From Rhizobiales bacterium 64-17 (GTDB lineage: Bacteria; Pseudomonadota; Alphaproteobacteria; Rhizobiales; Xanthobacteraceae), in NCBI GenBank assembly GCA_001899285.1, contig MKWA01000006.1, forward strand, positions 17,378 through 81,377: 64,000 nucleotides of DNA, read 5' to 3'. The notes below the pieces were generated by a model that was given only the letters and a program-made list of their open reading frames with translations, made no database searches and was not told the origin of the DNA. Positions 49,194 to 58,755 of the stretch are shown here, piece by piece (the first letter of the stretch is position 1; the number at the start of each line of letters is the position of its first letter). The position numbers were made by a program, and so were the translations under genes.

Positions 49194-51680
49194 ATGAAGT
49201 CGTTTCCGACGTCTCTTCCCATCGACGCGGTGCTGCCCGACATCGCGGCGGCGCTGCGCGCGCGCAACGCCATGGTGCTGGTAGCGCCGCCGGGCGCCGG
49301 CAAGACCACGCGCGTGCCGCTGGCGCTGCTGGATGAGCCGTGGCTCGATGGCCGCAAGATCCTTATTTTGGAGCCGCGCCGGCTCGCCGCCCGCGCCGCC
49401 GCCGCGCGCATGGCATCGACGCTCGGTGAAGAGGTCGGTCGCACGGTCGGCTTGCGCGTGCGGTTCGGCTCGAAAGTCTCGGCGGCGACGCGCATCGAGG
49501 TGATCACCGAGGGCATTTTCACGCGGCTGATCCTCGACGATCCGGAATTGACCGGCGTCGGCGCGGTGCTGTTCGACGAATTTCACGAACGCTCGCTCGA
49601 CGCCGATCTCGGTCTCGCGCTGGCGCGCGATGCGCAGCAGGGCTTGCGCGAGGATCTGCGGATCGTCGCCATGTCGGCGACGCTCGACGGCGCGCGCGTC
49701 GCCGCGCTGCTTGGCGATACAAAATTTGGCGATGCGCCGGTGGTCGAGAGCGAGGGCCGCGCGTTCCCGGTAGAGACGCGTTATCTCGGCCGCGACGCGC
49801 GCGAGCGGATCGAGCCGCAGGTGGCGGATGCAGTGCTGCGCGCGCTGCGCGCCGATACCGGTTCTGTTCTCGTGTTTCTGCCCGGTGCCGCCGAAATCCG
49901 CCGTGCCCAAACCTTGCTGCGCGAGCGTGTGACTGATCCGGCGGTCGATATCGTCGCGCTCTATGGTGCACTCGACGCGCGCGATCAGGACCGCGCCATC
50001 GATCCGGCGCCGCCCGGCAAGCGCAAGGTGGTGCTGGCAACCTCGATCGCCGAAACCTCGCTGACCATCGAGGGCGTGCGCGTCGTCATCGACAGTGGCC
50101 TTGCGCGCGTGCCGCGCTACGAACCGGATGTGGCGCTGACGCGGCTCGAAACCGTGAGGGTGTCGCGCGCTGCCGCCGACCAGCGGCGCGGCCGTGCCGG
50201 CCGTACCGAGCCCGGCGTCTGCTACCGTTTATGGGACGAGCCGCAGACCGGCGCGCTCGAAGCGTTCACCCGGCCGGAAATCCTTGCGGCCGATCTGTCG
50301 CCGCTGCTGCTCGATCTCGCGCAGTGGGGCGTCACCGATCCGGCGACGCTGCCGTTTCTTGATCCGCCGCCGGTCGCGGCACTCACGGAAGCGCGTGCGT
50401 TGCTGACGACGCTCGGCGCGCTCGACGCCGATGGCCGCATCACCGGGGAGGGCCAGCGGCTGCGCCGTCTGCCGCTGCCGCCACGGCTGGCGCGCATGGT
50501 GGTCGATGCCGCCGCGCGCGGGGCCGGCCGCGATGCCGCCGACATCGCCGCGATCCTCACCGAGCGCGGCCTTGGCGGCGACGATATCGATCTCGCGCAC
50601 CGGCTCGACCGTTTCCGGTCCGACAAGTCTGCCCGCGCGCGCGATGCACGGGCGATGGCGGCGCGGTGGGCCGACAGCAGTCGCGTATCAGGGCAGAGCG
50701 GGGGCCACGTTTCACCCGGCGCGCTGCTCGCGCTCGCTTACCCCGATCGCGTGGCGAAGAATCGCGGCGGCGGCAATGGTGCGTTCCTGCTCGCCAACGG
50801 TCGTGGCGGCATCGTCGATCCGGCGTCGCCGCTGGCGCGTGAGCCGTTCGTCGTCGCCGCCGATCTCACCGGCACGGCGGCGCAGTCGCGCATCCGGCTT
50901 GCCGCGGCGATCACGGCGGCGGAGATCGAAGCGGATTTCGCCGGTCAGATCGTGAGCCGTGACGACGTGACGTTCGACGCCGGCGCCATGGCGTTGCGCG
51001 CTCGCTCCGGGCGAAGGCTCGGCGCGCTGGCGTTGACCGACCGGCAGATGCCAGTGACGCCCTCGGCCGACACCGCGCGCGTTTTCGCTGACGGTCTGAT
51101 CGCGGTTGGTATCGATCGCCTGCCGTGGAGCAAGGCGCTGCTGCAATGGCGGCACCGCGCCATGTTTCTCCGTCAGGCGGAGGGCGACGAATGGCCCGAT
51201 CTGTCCGATCAGGGTTTGGCCGCGGCGCGCGTCGACTGGCTCGAACCGCTGCTGATGGACAAGACCTCGCTCGGTCAGATCGGCGGCGACGATCTCGCGA
51301 ACGCGGTGATGGCGTTGCTGTCGTGGCAACTGCGCCGCCGCCTCGATGCCGAAGCGCCGACGCATTTTGATGCGCCGTCGGGATCGAGCGTGCCGATCGA
51401 CTACGAGACCTCCGAAGGTCCGAAGCTGTCGATCCGCGTGCAGGAACTGTTCGGCCTGACGCGGCATCCGGCGGTCGCCGGTGGCCGCGTGCCGCTCCTG
51501 GTGGAGTTGCTGTCGCCGGCGCATCGCCCGGTGCAGATGACGCGCGACCTGCCGGGCTTCTGGCGCGGCAGCTACGCCGATGTGAAGACCGAAATGCGCG
51601 GCCGTTACCCGCGCCATCCCTGGCCGGACGATCCGACCACGGCCCCGGCGACCCGCCGAGCGAAACCGCGCGGGACATGA
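49194..51680 (+). CDS. hrpB: ATP-dependent helicase HrpB
   Basis: VLVAPPGAGKTTRVPLALL, DEFHERSLDADLGLAL, SATLDG, DQRRGRAGRTEPGVCYRLW. Confidence 0.95.
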   Translation: MKSFPTSLPIDAVLPDIAAALRARNAMVLVAPPGAGKTTRVPLALLDEPWLDGRKILILEPRRLAARAAAARMASTLGEEVGRTVGLRVRFGSKVSAATRIEVITEGIFTRLILDDPELTGVGAVLFDEFHERSLDADLGLALARDAQQGLREDLRIVAMSATLDGARVAALLGDTKFGDAPVVESEGRAFPVETRYLGRDARERIEPQVADAVLRALRADTGSVLVFLPGAAEIRRAQTLLRERVTDPAVDIVALYGALDARDQDRAIDPAPPGKRKVVLATSIAETSLTIEGVRVVIDSGLARVPRYEPDVALTRLETVRVSRAAADQRRGRAGRTEPGVCYRLWDEPQTGALEAFTRPEILAADLSPLLLDLAQWGVTDPATLPFLDPPPVAALTEARALLTTLGALDADGRITGEGQRLRRLPLPPRLARMVVDAAARGAGRDAADIAAILTERGLGGDDIDLAHRLDRFRSDKSARARDARAMAARWADSSRVSGQSGGHVSPGALLALAYPDRVAKNRGGGNGAFLLANGRGGIVDPASPLAREPFVVAADLTGTAAQSRIRLAAAITAAEIEADFAGQIVSRDDVTFDAGAMALRARSGRRLGALALTDRQMPVTPSADTARVFADGLIAVGIDRLPWSKALLQWRHRAMFLRQAEGDEWPDLSDQGLAAARVDWLEPLLMDKTSLGQIGGDDLANAVMALLSWQLRRRLDAEAPTHFDAPSGSSVPIDYETSEGPKLSIRVQELFGLTRHPAVAGGRVPLLVELLSPAHRPVQMTRDLPGFWRGSYADVKTEMRGRYPRHPWPDDPTTAPATRRAKPRGT

Positions 51681-51813
51681 TCGCACTGCTTTCATTTGAA
51701 AGGATCACTTTAACCTGGCGGTAGCCATCCCGGCCGATCCAGTCCGGGCGTTAATCGCGCATTTGTCGTGGCTATGGTTGATCAAGCCAAACCCGGACCA
51801 CCGGATCACGCTG

Positions 51814-52338
51814 ATGCGCCAGATCGTGCTGTTCGCTGCTGTCGTGCTCGTCCTGTCGGGCGTGCTGGTCGGCAAGTTCTCAGACAGGTTCATGAATCCG
51901 AAGGCGGCCATGGCCAATGTGGCCCCATCCGCCAAACCGGCGTCATCGGGCGCGGCTGCCTATTACGGCGAGACGGTTCTCGCCCGCGGTGACGGCGGCC
52001 ATTTCCATGCCGACGGCCGGGTCGATGGCCGCGCCGGCATCCCGTTTGTGGTCGACACCGGCGCCTCGGTCGTAGCGTTGCGGGAAAGCGATGCCGCGCG
52101 CATCGGCCACCGCCCGGCGAAGGGCGATTACACCGCGCGCATCTCCACCGCGAATGGCATCATCCTCGGCGCGCGGGTGCAACTCGACAGCGTCGAGATC
52201 GGCTCGATCAAGGCGCGCGACGTGGCGGCGATCGTGCTGCCGGACGCGGCGTTGTCGACCAACCTGCTCGGCATGAGCTATCTGTCGAAGCTCAAGCGGT
52301 TCGAGGTGGCGGGCGGCAAGCTCATCCTTACCCAGTAG
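51814..52338 (+). CDS. TIGR02281-type clan AA aspartic protease
   Basis: GIPFVVDTGASVVALRESDAARIG...LPDAALSTNLLGMSYLSKLKRFEVAGGKLILTQ; start may lie further upstream (51763). Confidence 0.88.
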   Translation: MRQIVLFAAVVLVLSGVLVGKFSDRFMNPKAAMANVAPSAKPASSGAAAYYGETVLARGDGGHFHADGRVDGRAGIPFVVDTGASVVALRESDAARIGHRPAKGDYTARISTANGIILGARVQLDSVEIGSIKARDVAAIVLPDAALSTNLLGMSYLSKLKRFEVAGGKLILTQ

Positions 52339-52436
52339 CGCCGCGCCCCGGCCTGCCATAATCCCGGCTGTTTTTCCGGGCATCCGGGCCTAAGCTGTGT
52401 CCTGTTGATCCATCCGAGCATTTCCCGAGGTCATTG

Positions 52437-53936
52437 ATGTTTCCGAAGCCGCGGCACGCGCTGTCGCCCAATACCTATGCCTATGAGTCGACGCCGCTGG
52501 TGAAGCCGACCGGCTTCCGCGAATACGACGCGCGCTGGCTCCTGGAAAAAGAAATCAACCTGATGGGTATTCAGGCGCTTGGCATGGGGCTCGGCACCTT
52601 GATCCGCGAACTCGGCGTCAAGCCAGAGATCGTCACCGGGCATGATTTTCGCGGTTATTCCGCGTCGGTGAAGATGGCCCTGATTTCCGGGCTGATGGCG
52701 GCGGGCTGCAAGGTGCACGACATCGGCCTGGCGATGACGCCGATGGCCTATTTCGCGCAGTTCGACCTCGACGTGCCGTGCGTCGCCATGGTCACCGCCT
52801 CGCATAACGACAATGGCTGGACCGGCGTGAAGATGGGCGCCAACCGCCCGCTCACCTTCGGTCCCGACGAGATGACGCGGCTGAAGGACATCGTGCTCAA
52901 CGCGCGCTTCGATCTGAAAGGCGGCGGATCGTATCAATTCCACGAGAATTTCCCGGATCGCTACATCGCCGATCTGACCAACCGGCCGAAGCTCAGGCGC
53001 CGCATCAAGGTCGTGTGCGCCTGTGGCAACGGCACGGCCGGTGCGTTCGCGCCGAAGGTGCTGGAGGCGATCGGTTGCGAGGTGGTGCCGCTCGACACCG
53101 AGCTTGACCACACGTTCCCGCGCTACAATCCGAATCCGGAAGACATGGAAATGCTGCATGCGATGCGCGACGCTGTGCTCGCCAGCAAGGCTGATGTCGG
53201 ACTTGGGTTTGATGGCGACGGCGACCGCTGCGGCGTGGTCGATAATCACGGCGAGGAGATTTTCGCCGACAAGATCGGCGTGATGCTGGCGCGGGATATC
53301 TCCGCGCTGCATCCGGGCGCGCAGTTCGTGGTCGACGTGAAATCGACCGGCCTCTTCGTGACCGATCCGGTGTTGCAGAAGAACGGCGCCAAGGTCGAGT
53401 ACTGGAAGACCGGTCATTCCTACATGAAGCGGCGCACCAACGAACTGGGCGCGCTGGTCGGCTTCGAGAAGTCGGGTCACTTCTTTTTCCGCGCGCCGTT
53501 CGGGCGCGGCTATGACGACGGCCTCGTCTCGGCGCTGGCGGTCTGCGACATGCTCGACCGCAATCCCGGGAAGAGCATGGCCGATCTCAAGGATGCGTTG
53601 CCGAAGACCTGGGGGTCGCCGACCATGTCGCCGCACTGCGACGACGAGAAGAAGTACGGCATCGTCGAACAGGTGACGAAGCACTTTGAAGCGGCGAAGG
53701 CGAACGGCGAGAAGGTCGGCGGTCAGGCGATCCGCGATCTCGTCACCGTCAACGGCGTGCGCGTCACCGTCGAGGACGGAAGCTGGGGCCTGGTGCGCGC
53801 TTCGTCCAACAAGCCGGAACTGGTGGTGGTGGTCGAAAGCCCGGTGTCGGAAGGGCGCATGCGCGACATGTTCAAGGCGATCGATGGCGTGCTGCGCACC
53901 CACCCGGAAGTCGGCAAGTACAATCAGACGATCTAG
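52437..53936 (+). CDS. Phosphomannomutase/phosphoglucomutase
   Basis: EYDARWLLEKEINLMGIQALGMGLGTLI, VTASHNDNGWTGVKMG, LGFDGDGDRCGVVD. Confidence 0.95.
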   Translation: MFPKPRHALSPNTYAYESTPLVKPTGFREYDARWLLEKEINLMGIQALGMGLGTLIRELGVKPEIVTGHDFRGYSASVKMALISGLMAAGCKVHDIGLAMTPMAYFAQFDLDVPCVAMVTASHNDNGWTGVKMGANRPLTFGPDEMTRLKDIVLNARFDLKGGGSYQFHENFPDRYIADLTNRPKLRRRIKVVCACGNGTAGAFAPKVLEAIGCEVVPLDTELDHTFPRYNPNPEDMEMLHAMRDAVLASKADVGLGFDGDGDRCGVVDNHGEEIFADKIGVMLARDISALHPGAQFVVDVKSTGLFVTDPVLQKNGAKVEYWKTGHSYMKRRTNELGALVGFEKSGHFFFRAPFGRGYDDGLVSALAVCDMLDRNPGKSMADLKDALPKTWGSPTMSPHCDDEKKYGIVEQVTKHFEAAKANGEKVGGQAIRDLVTVNGVRVTVEDGSWGLVRASSNKPELVVVVESPVSEGRMRDMFKAIDGVLRTHPEVGKYNQTI

Positions 53937-53958
53937 CGCTGTCCCGACATCAACATGC

Positions 53959-53989
53959 AAAAGGCGCGGCGATCATCGCCACGCCTTTT
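53959..53989. terminator. Bidirectional intrinsic terminator
   Basis: AAAAGGCGCGGCGAT-C-ATCGCCACGCCTTTT, 15-nt arms with one mismatch, A/T flanks, between convergent genes. Confidence 0.85.
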
Positions 53990-54012
53990 GTGTATCGGTT
54001 GATGGCGGTTGC

Positions 54013-54462
54013 CTACTCCGGTGGCGGCAGGAACATGATCTCGTATTTGGCCGAGAGCGCGACCACGTCCGGCGGGTTCTGCTCCTTCATGGAGTGGATC
54101 GCCCAGAACAGGTCATAGAGCTTGCGGGTCGGCGTCACCCAGAAGAAGCATTTGATGACCTGATCCGACTTGTTGAACAGGCCATGCGGGATGTTCATCG
54201 GCAGCTTGATGACGTCGCCGGCGGTGGCGATGAATTCCTTGCCGTCGATCACCGCGTCCATCTTGCCTTCCAGCATGTAGATGAACTCGTCCTGGGTCGG
54301 ATGAATGTGCGGCGGCACGAAGGTGCCGGGCGGGAATGTCGCGTGCCAGGCGAACGAGTTCTCGCTCAACTGCTTCGGCACATAGGTCTGGCCGAGAATA
54401 TTCCAGGAAATCCCATCGAGGCCGGTGTTGGCCTTGGTGACGCCGGCGTTCATTGGCTGCAT
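54013..54462 (-). CDS. Cupin domain-containing protein
   Basis: FVPPHIHPTQDEFIYMLEGKMDAVIDGKEFIATAGDVIKLPMNIPHGLFNKSD. Confidence 0.9.
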   Translation of the reverse strand: MQPMNAGVTKANTGLDGISWNILGQTYVPKQLSENSFAWHATFPPGTFVPPHIHPTQDEFIYMLEGKMDAVIDGKEFIATAGDVIKLPMNIPHGLFNKSDQVIKCFFWVTPTRKLYDLFWAIHSMKEQNPPDVVALSAKYEIMFLPPPE

Positions 54463-54549
54463 CGCGCTCGCACTCCCTCGTTCATCCCCGTCATTCAATC
54501 ACGAAAGCCGCATCCTGACGCTGCTGCGCGGTATGGCGATGGGGCTTTT

Positions 54550-54565
54550 TTCACGTCAACGTAAA
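54550..54565. promoter_or_regulatory. Inverted-repeat operator candidate
   Basis: TTCACGT-CA-ACGTAAA (6 of 7 paired) in the divergent cupin/livJ-like intergenic region. Confidence 0.4.
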
Positions 54566-54707
54566 TGCCGCGCCGCGAGGCCGAAAAAGAGGCTTCACAG
54601 CGGCTTTACTTTAAACCTAAAATAACCCCATGGCGGCGGTTTGACAAAGCCCGTCCTGCGGACGGGTTTGGCAATGGCGCGCGGCATAGGCCAGAGGAGG
54701 GGAAATC

Positions 54708-55892
54708 ATGAAGGGGCTTTCGACGGTATTTTTCGCGACGGCAGTTGCGGTTGGCGGCATCGCCGCGGCGACGTCCGGCGTGATGGCACAGGATAAGTTG
54801 AAGGTCGGCGTGCTGGTCACGCTGTCCGGTCCGCCGGCCGTGCTCGGCCAGCAGGCGCGCAACGGCTTCCAGCTCGGCGTGAAGCAGCTCGGCGGCAAGC
54901 TCGGCGGCCGCGAGACCGAAGTGATCGTACAGGACGACGAGCTTAAGCCCGACGTCGCCGTGACCAAGGCGAAGGCGCTGGTCGATCGCGACAAGGTCGA
55001 TTTCGTCGTCGGTCCGATCTTCTCCAACATCCTCGTGGCGATGATGAAGCCGGTGACCGAGAGCGGCACCATCCTGATCTCGCCCAACGCCGGCACTTCC
55101 AACTTCGCCGGCAAGGACTGCAACGCCAACTTCTTCGTCACCTCGTACCAGAACGACCAAAACCACGAGGTGATGGGCAAATACGCGCAGGACAAGGGCT
55201 TCAAGAAGGCGTTCATCATGGCGCCGAACTACCCGGCGGGTAAGGATTCGCTCGCCGGTTTCAAGCGCTACTTCAAGGGCGAGGTGGTCGACGAGATCTA
55301 TGTCCCGCTCGGGCAGCTCGATTATTCGGCCGAACTGTCGAAGATCGCCGCCGCCAAGCCGGACGCGGTGTTCGTGTTCCTGCCGGGCGGCATGGGCGTG
55401 AATTTCGTCAAGCAGTTCCGTCAGGCCGGTCTCGCCGACAAGATGGCGTTCCTGTCCGCCTTCACCGTCGACGAATCGACGCTGCCGGCGCAGCAGGATG
55501 CCGCGCTTGGCTTCTTCGGCGGCGCGAACTGGGCGCCCAATCTCGACAATCCGCAGAACAAGGCGTTCGTCGCGGCTTACGAGAAGGAATATGGCGCGGT
55601 CCCCGGCGGCTACGCCATGCAGGGCTATGACGCGGCGCTCCTGATCGACAGCGCGCTGAAGCAGACCAAGGGCGACACCAAGAACAAGGAGGCGCTGCGC
55701 GCCGCGCTGATGAAGGCGGACTTCAAGTCGCCGCGCGGCCCGTTCAAGTTCAACACCAACCACTACCCGATCCAGGACTTCTACCAGGTGAAGGTGGCGA
55801 AGCGCGCCGACGGCAAGTACCAGACCGAGATCGTGCAGAAGGTGTTCTCGAACTACGCTGATCCGCACGTCAAGGATTGCAAGATGAAGTGA
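54708..55892 (+). CDS. Branched-chain amino acid-type ABC transporter substrate-binding protein
   Basis: Signal peptide; LKVGVLVTLSGPPAVLGQQARNGFQLGVKQLGGKLGGRETEVIVQDDELKPDVAVTKAKALV. Confidence 0.93.
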   Translation: MKGLSTVFFATAVAVGGIAAATSGVMAQDKLKVGVLVTLSGPPAVLGQQARNGFQLGVKQLGGKLGGRETEVIVQDDELKPDVAVTKAKALVDRDKVDFVVGPIFSNILVAMMKPVTESGTILISPNAGTSNFAGKDCNANFFVTSYQNDQNHEVMGKYAQDKGFKKAFIMAPNYPAGKDSLAGFKRYFKGEVVDEIYVPLGQLDYSAELSKIAAAKPDAVFVFLPGGMGVNFVKQFRQAGLADKMAFLSAFTVDESTLPAQQDAALGFFGGANWAPNLDNPQNKAFVAAYEKEYGAVPGGYAMQGYDAALLIDSALKQTKGDTKNKEALRAALMKADFKSPRGPFKFNTNHYPIQDFYQVKVAKRADGKYQTEIVQKVFSNYADPHVKDCKMK

Positions 55893-55909
55893 GGCATCGC
55901 TCTCTGCTG

Positions 55910-55955
55910 TCATCCTGAGGGTGCGAGGCGCATCGCGCCGAGCCTCGCAGGATGA
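55910..55955. repeat. Palindromic intergenic element (REP-like)
   Basis: GTCATCCTGAGGGTGCGAGGCGCATCGCGCCGAGCCTCGCAGGATGAC; imperfect hairpin typical of dispersed intergenic palindromes in Rhizobiales; copy number not testable here. Confidence 0.6.
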
Positions 55956-55983
55956 CGGGCAAGAGCAGGACCGTCGCCCATTG

Positions 55984-56011
55984 AAAGCCCGCCAGCGAGT
56001 GGCGGGTCTTT
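55984..56011 (+). terminator. Hairpin/attenuator between substrate-binding protein and permease genes
   Basis: AAAG-CCCGCCA-GCGAG-TGGCGGG-TCTTT. Confidence 0.5.
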
Positions 56012-56035
56012 CCGGGTGATGGCGCAGCTTCCGAT

Positions 56036-57988
56036 ATGTCCCTTTCTCTCTTTGTCGTTCAGCTTCTCAACGGGCTGCAGCTCGGCGTCCTGCTGTTTCT
56101 GATCGCGGCGGGGCTGACGCTGGTGTTCGGGGTGATGGATTTCATCAACCTCGCGCACGGCGTGCAGTACATGCTCGGCGCCTATCTCGCCGTGATGTTC
56201 TACGCCATGACCGGCAGTTTCGTCGCCGCGCTGCTGCTCGCGCTCGTCGTCGCGCTCGCGTTCGGCCTGGTGCTGGAATTCGCGATCTTCCGGCATTTGT
56301 ATCAGCGCAATCACCTTGATCATGTGATCGCGACTTTCGGCATCATTCTGTTCCTCAACAGCGGTGTGAAGCTCTTGTGGGGCGCGGCGCCGCTGACGCT
56401 GCCGATGCCGGAGGCGCTGTCCGGCATGCTGGCGCTGCCCACCGGCCAACTTTATCCGATGTGGCGCGTCGTCATCATCGCGACCGGTCTCGCGGTCGCC
56501 GGACTGCTCTATGTCCTCGTCACCTACACCCGCACCGGCATGCTGGTGCGCGCGGGCGCCACCAATGCGGCGATGGTGTCGGCGCTCGGCGTCAATATCC
56601 GCCGGCTGTTCATGGTGGTGTTCGGCTTCGGCGCGATGCTCGCCGGCTTCGCCGGCATCATGATCGCACCGATCCTGTCGGTCGAGCCGGGCATGGGCGA
56701 TACCGTGCTGATCCTCGCCTTCGTGGTGATCGTGATCGGTGGCATCGGCTCGATCCGCGGCGCGTTCGTCGCTGCCTTGCTGATCGGTCTGGTCGATACG
56801 CTCGGCCGCTCGTTCGCGGTCGATATCCTGCGGCTGTTCATGGGGCCGTCGCCGGCGCGCACGGTCGGCCCGGCGCTCGCCTCGATGCTGATCTATCTGT
56901 TGATGGCGGTAGTGCTCTATGCGCGGCCGGCCGGCCTGTTCCCGGCCAAGGGGCGCCGCGATGGCGCGTCCGCGAGCAACGCGGCGACGACCCTTGCTGA
57001 AGTCGCGGACTGGCGTTCGTTCGCCGGCTTTGTCATCCCGGCGGCGATTTTCCTCGGCTTCGCCGTGGTGCCGTTCGCCGGTCTCGGCACCGAGAGCTAC
57101 ATCCTCAGCATCGCCACGCGGGTGATGATCATGGCGATCGCCGTGATCGCGCTCGATCTCCTGGTCGGCTACGGCGCGATGATCTCGTTCGGCCATGCCG
57201 CTTTCATCGGTCTCGGCGCTTACGCGGCCGGCATTCTCGCCTCGCACGGCATCGGCGATACGCTGATCGCATTGCCGGCGGCGCTGGCGGTGTCGGCGTT
57301 GTTCGCGTGGCTGACCGGTCTCGTGATCCTGCGCACGCGCGGCGTCTATTTCATCATGATCACGCTGGCGTTCAGCCAGATGGTCTATTTCACCGCAAGC
57401 TCGCTCGCGCCCTATGGCGGCGACGACGGGCTGACGCTGTCGTCGCGCAGCACCGTCTTTGGGTTCGATGCGTTCCGCAGCGACCTCGTTTTCTATTATG
57501 TCGTGCTGGCGGCGCTGATCGGCGTGTTCGTTCTGTGTCGCGCCATCGTCGGCTCGCGGTTCGGCCGCGTGCTGCGCGGTGCCAAGGACAATCCGGTGCG
57601 CATGGAGACGCTCGGTTATCCCGTCTTTCGTTACCAGCTGATGGCCTATGTGATCGCCGGCATGCTCGGCGGCCTGTCCGGTTTCCTGCTCGCCAACGCG
57701 ACCGAGTTCGTCAGCCCGGCCTATATGTCGTGGCAACGGTCCGGCGAGTTGATCATCATGCTGGTGATGGGCGGCATGGGTTCGCTCTACGGCGCGATCC
57801 TCGGCACGGTCGTGTTCCTCGTCGGCGAGGAATGGCTGTCGAACCTCACCGAGCACTGGAAGGTGATCTTCGGCCCGCTGCTCGTTCTGCTGATCCTGTT
57901 CTTCCCGCGCGGTCTTGGTGGCCTGATCGCGCAGCTTCGCGACATGACACGCAGGAGCATATCAAACGAGAGCGGGCGTCATGAGTGA
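56036..57988 (+). CDS. Fused LivH-LivM branched-chain amino acid ABC transporter permease
   Basis: 650 aa with LivH-type (MDFINLAHGVQYMLGAYLAV) and LivM-type (YGAMISFGHAAFIGLGAYAAGIL) halves. Confidence 0.92.
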   Translation: MSLSLFVVQLLNGLQLGVLLFLIAAGLTLVFGVMDFINLAHGVQYMLGAYLAVMFYAMTGSFVAALLLALVVALAFGLVLEFAIFRHLYQRNHLDHVIATFGIILFLNSGVKLLWGAAPLTLPMPEALSGMLALPTGQLYPMWRVVIIATGLAVAGLLYVLVTYTRTGMLVRAGATNAAMVSALGVNIRRLFMVVFGFGAMLAGFAGIMIAPILSVEPGMGDTVLILAFVVIVIGGIGSIRGAFVAALLIGLVDTLGRSFAVDILRLFMGPSPARTVGPALASMLIYLLMAVVLYARPAGLFPAKGRRDGASASNAATTLAEVADWRSFAGFVIPAAIFLGFAVVPFAGLGTESYILSIATRVMIMAIAVIALDLLVGYGAMISFGHAAFIGLGAYAAGILASHGIGDTLIALPAALAVSALFAWLTGLVILRTRGVYFIMITLAFSQMVYFTASSLAPYGGDDGLTLSSRSTVFGFDAFRSDLVFYYVVLAALIGVFVLCRAIVGSRFGRVLRGAKDNPVRMETLGYPVFRYQLMAYVIAGMLGGLSGFLLANATEFVSPAYMSWQRSGELIIMLVMGGMGSLYGAILGTVVFLVGEEWLSNLTEHWKVIFGPLLVLLILFFPRGLGGLIAQLRDMTRRSISNESGRHE

Positions 57989-58745
57989 GGCAACCATGAC
58001 GCCGGCGCTGCAACTCGAAGGGTTGTGCAAGAATTTCGGCGGTCTGCGCGTCACCGACAATGTCGATCTGACGGTGATGCCGGGCGAACTGCATGCGGTG
58101 ATCGGCCCGAACGGCGCCGGCAAGACCACGCTGATCAACCAGATTTCCGGTCTGCTGGCGCCTGACGCCGGCCGCATCCTGTTCGCCGGCGAGGACGTCA
58201 CCGCGCTGCCGGTCTATGAGCGCGCCGCGCGCGGTCTGGCCCGCTCGTTCCAGATCAACTCGATCCTGCCGGGCTTCTCGGTGCTGGAGAATGTCGCGCT
58301 GGCGGCGCAGGCCCGCCACGGGTCGAGCTTCCGATTCACCGGCGATGCGGCGGGTGAAACCGCGCTCAACGAGCAGGCGATGGCCGCGCTGGCCGAAGTC
58401 GGACTTGAGCCGCGCGCCAGGGTGCTGGCCGGCTATCTGTCGCACGGCGAGAAGCGTGCGCTCGAACTCGCCATCGCGCTGGCGATGCAGCCGAAGCTGC
58501 TCTTGCTCGACGAGCCGATGGCGGGCACCGGCCGCGACGAATCCGAGCGGCTGATCGCGCTGATGCAGCGGCTCAAGGGCCGCTTCCCGATGGTGCTGGT
58601 CGAGCACGACATGAATGCCGTGTTCGCGCTGGCGGACCGCATTTCCGTGCTGATCTATGGCCGCGTGCTCGCCTGCGGCACGCCCGATGAGGTACGCGGC
58701 AATCCGCAGGTCGTGGCGGCCTATCTCGGCGACGAGATGGCGTGA
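57981..58745 (+). CDS. Branched-chain amino acid ABC transporter ATP-binding protein LivG-like
   Basis: GPNGAGKTTLINQISGLLAPDAG, YLSHGEKRALELAIALAMQPKLLLLDEPMAG. Confidence 0.93.
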   Translation: MSEATMTPALQLEGLCKNFGGLRVTDNVDLTVMPGELHAVIGPNGAGKTTLINQISGLLAPDAGRILFAGEDVTALPVYERAARGLARSFQINSILPGFSVLENVALAAQARHGSSFRFTGDAAGETALNEQAMAALAEVGLEPRARVLAGYLSHGEKRALELAIALAMQPKLLLLDEPMAGTGRDESERLIALMQRLKGRFPMVLVEHDMNAVFALADRISVLIYGRVLACGTPDEVRGNPQVVAAYLGDEMA

Positions 58746-58755
58746 GGGACAGGCC

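Noticed and set aside
51689-51702. CTTTCATTTGAAAG palindrome after hrpB
   Set aside because: Short AT-rich inverted repeat with no T-tract or neighbouring regulator; could be chance.
52431-53960. 509-aa minus-strand ORF
   Set aside because: Antisense to phosphomannomutase; shadow ORF.
55910-57856. 648-aa minus-strand ORF rich in H/R/E/D
   Set aside because: Antisense to the fused LivHM permease; low-complexity shadow composition and no domain features.
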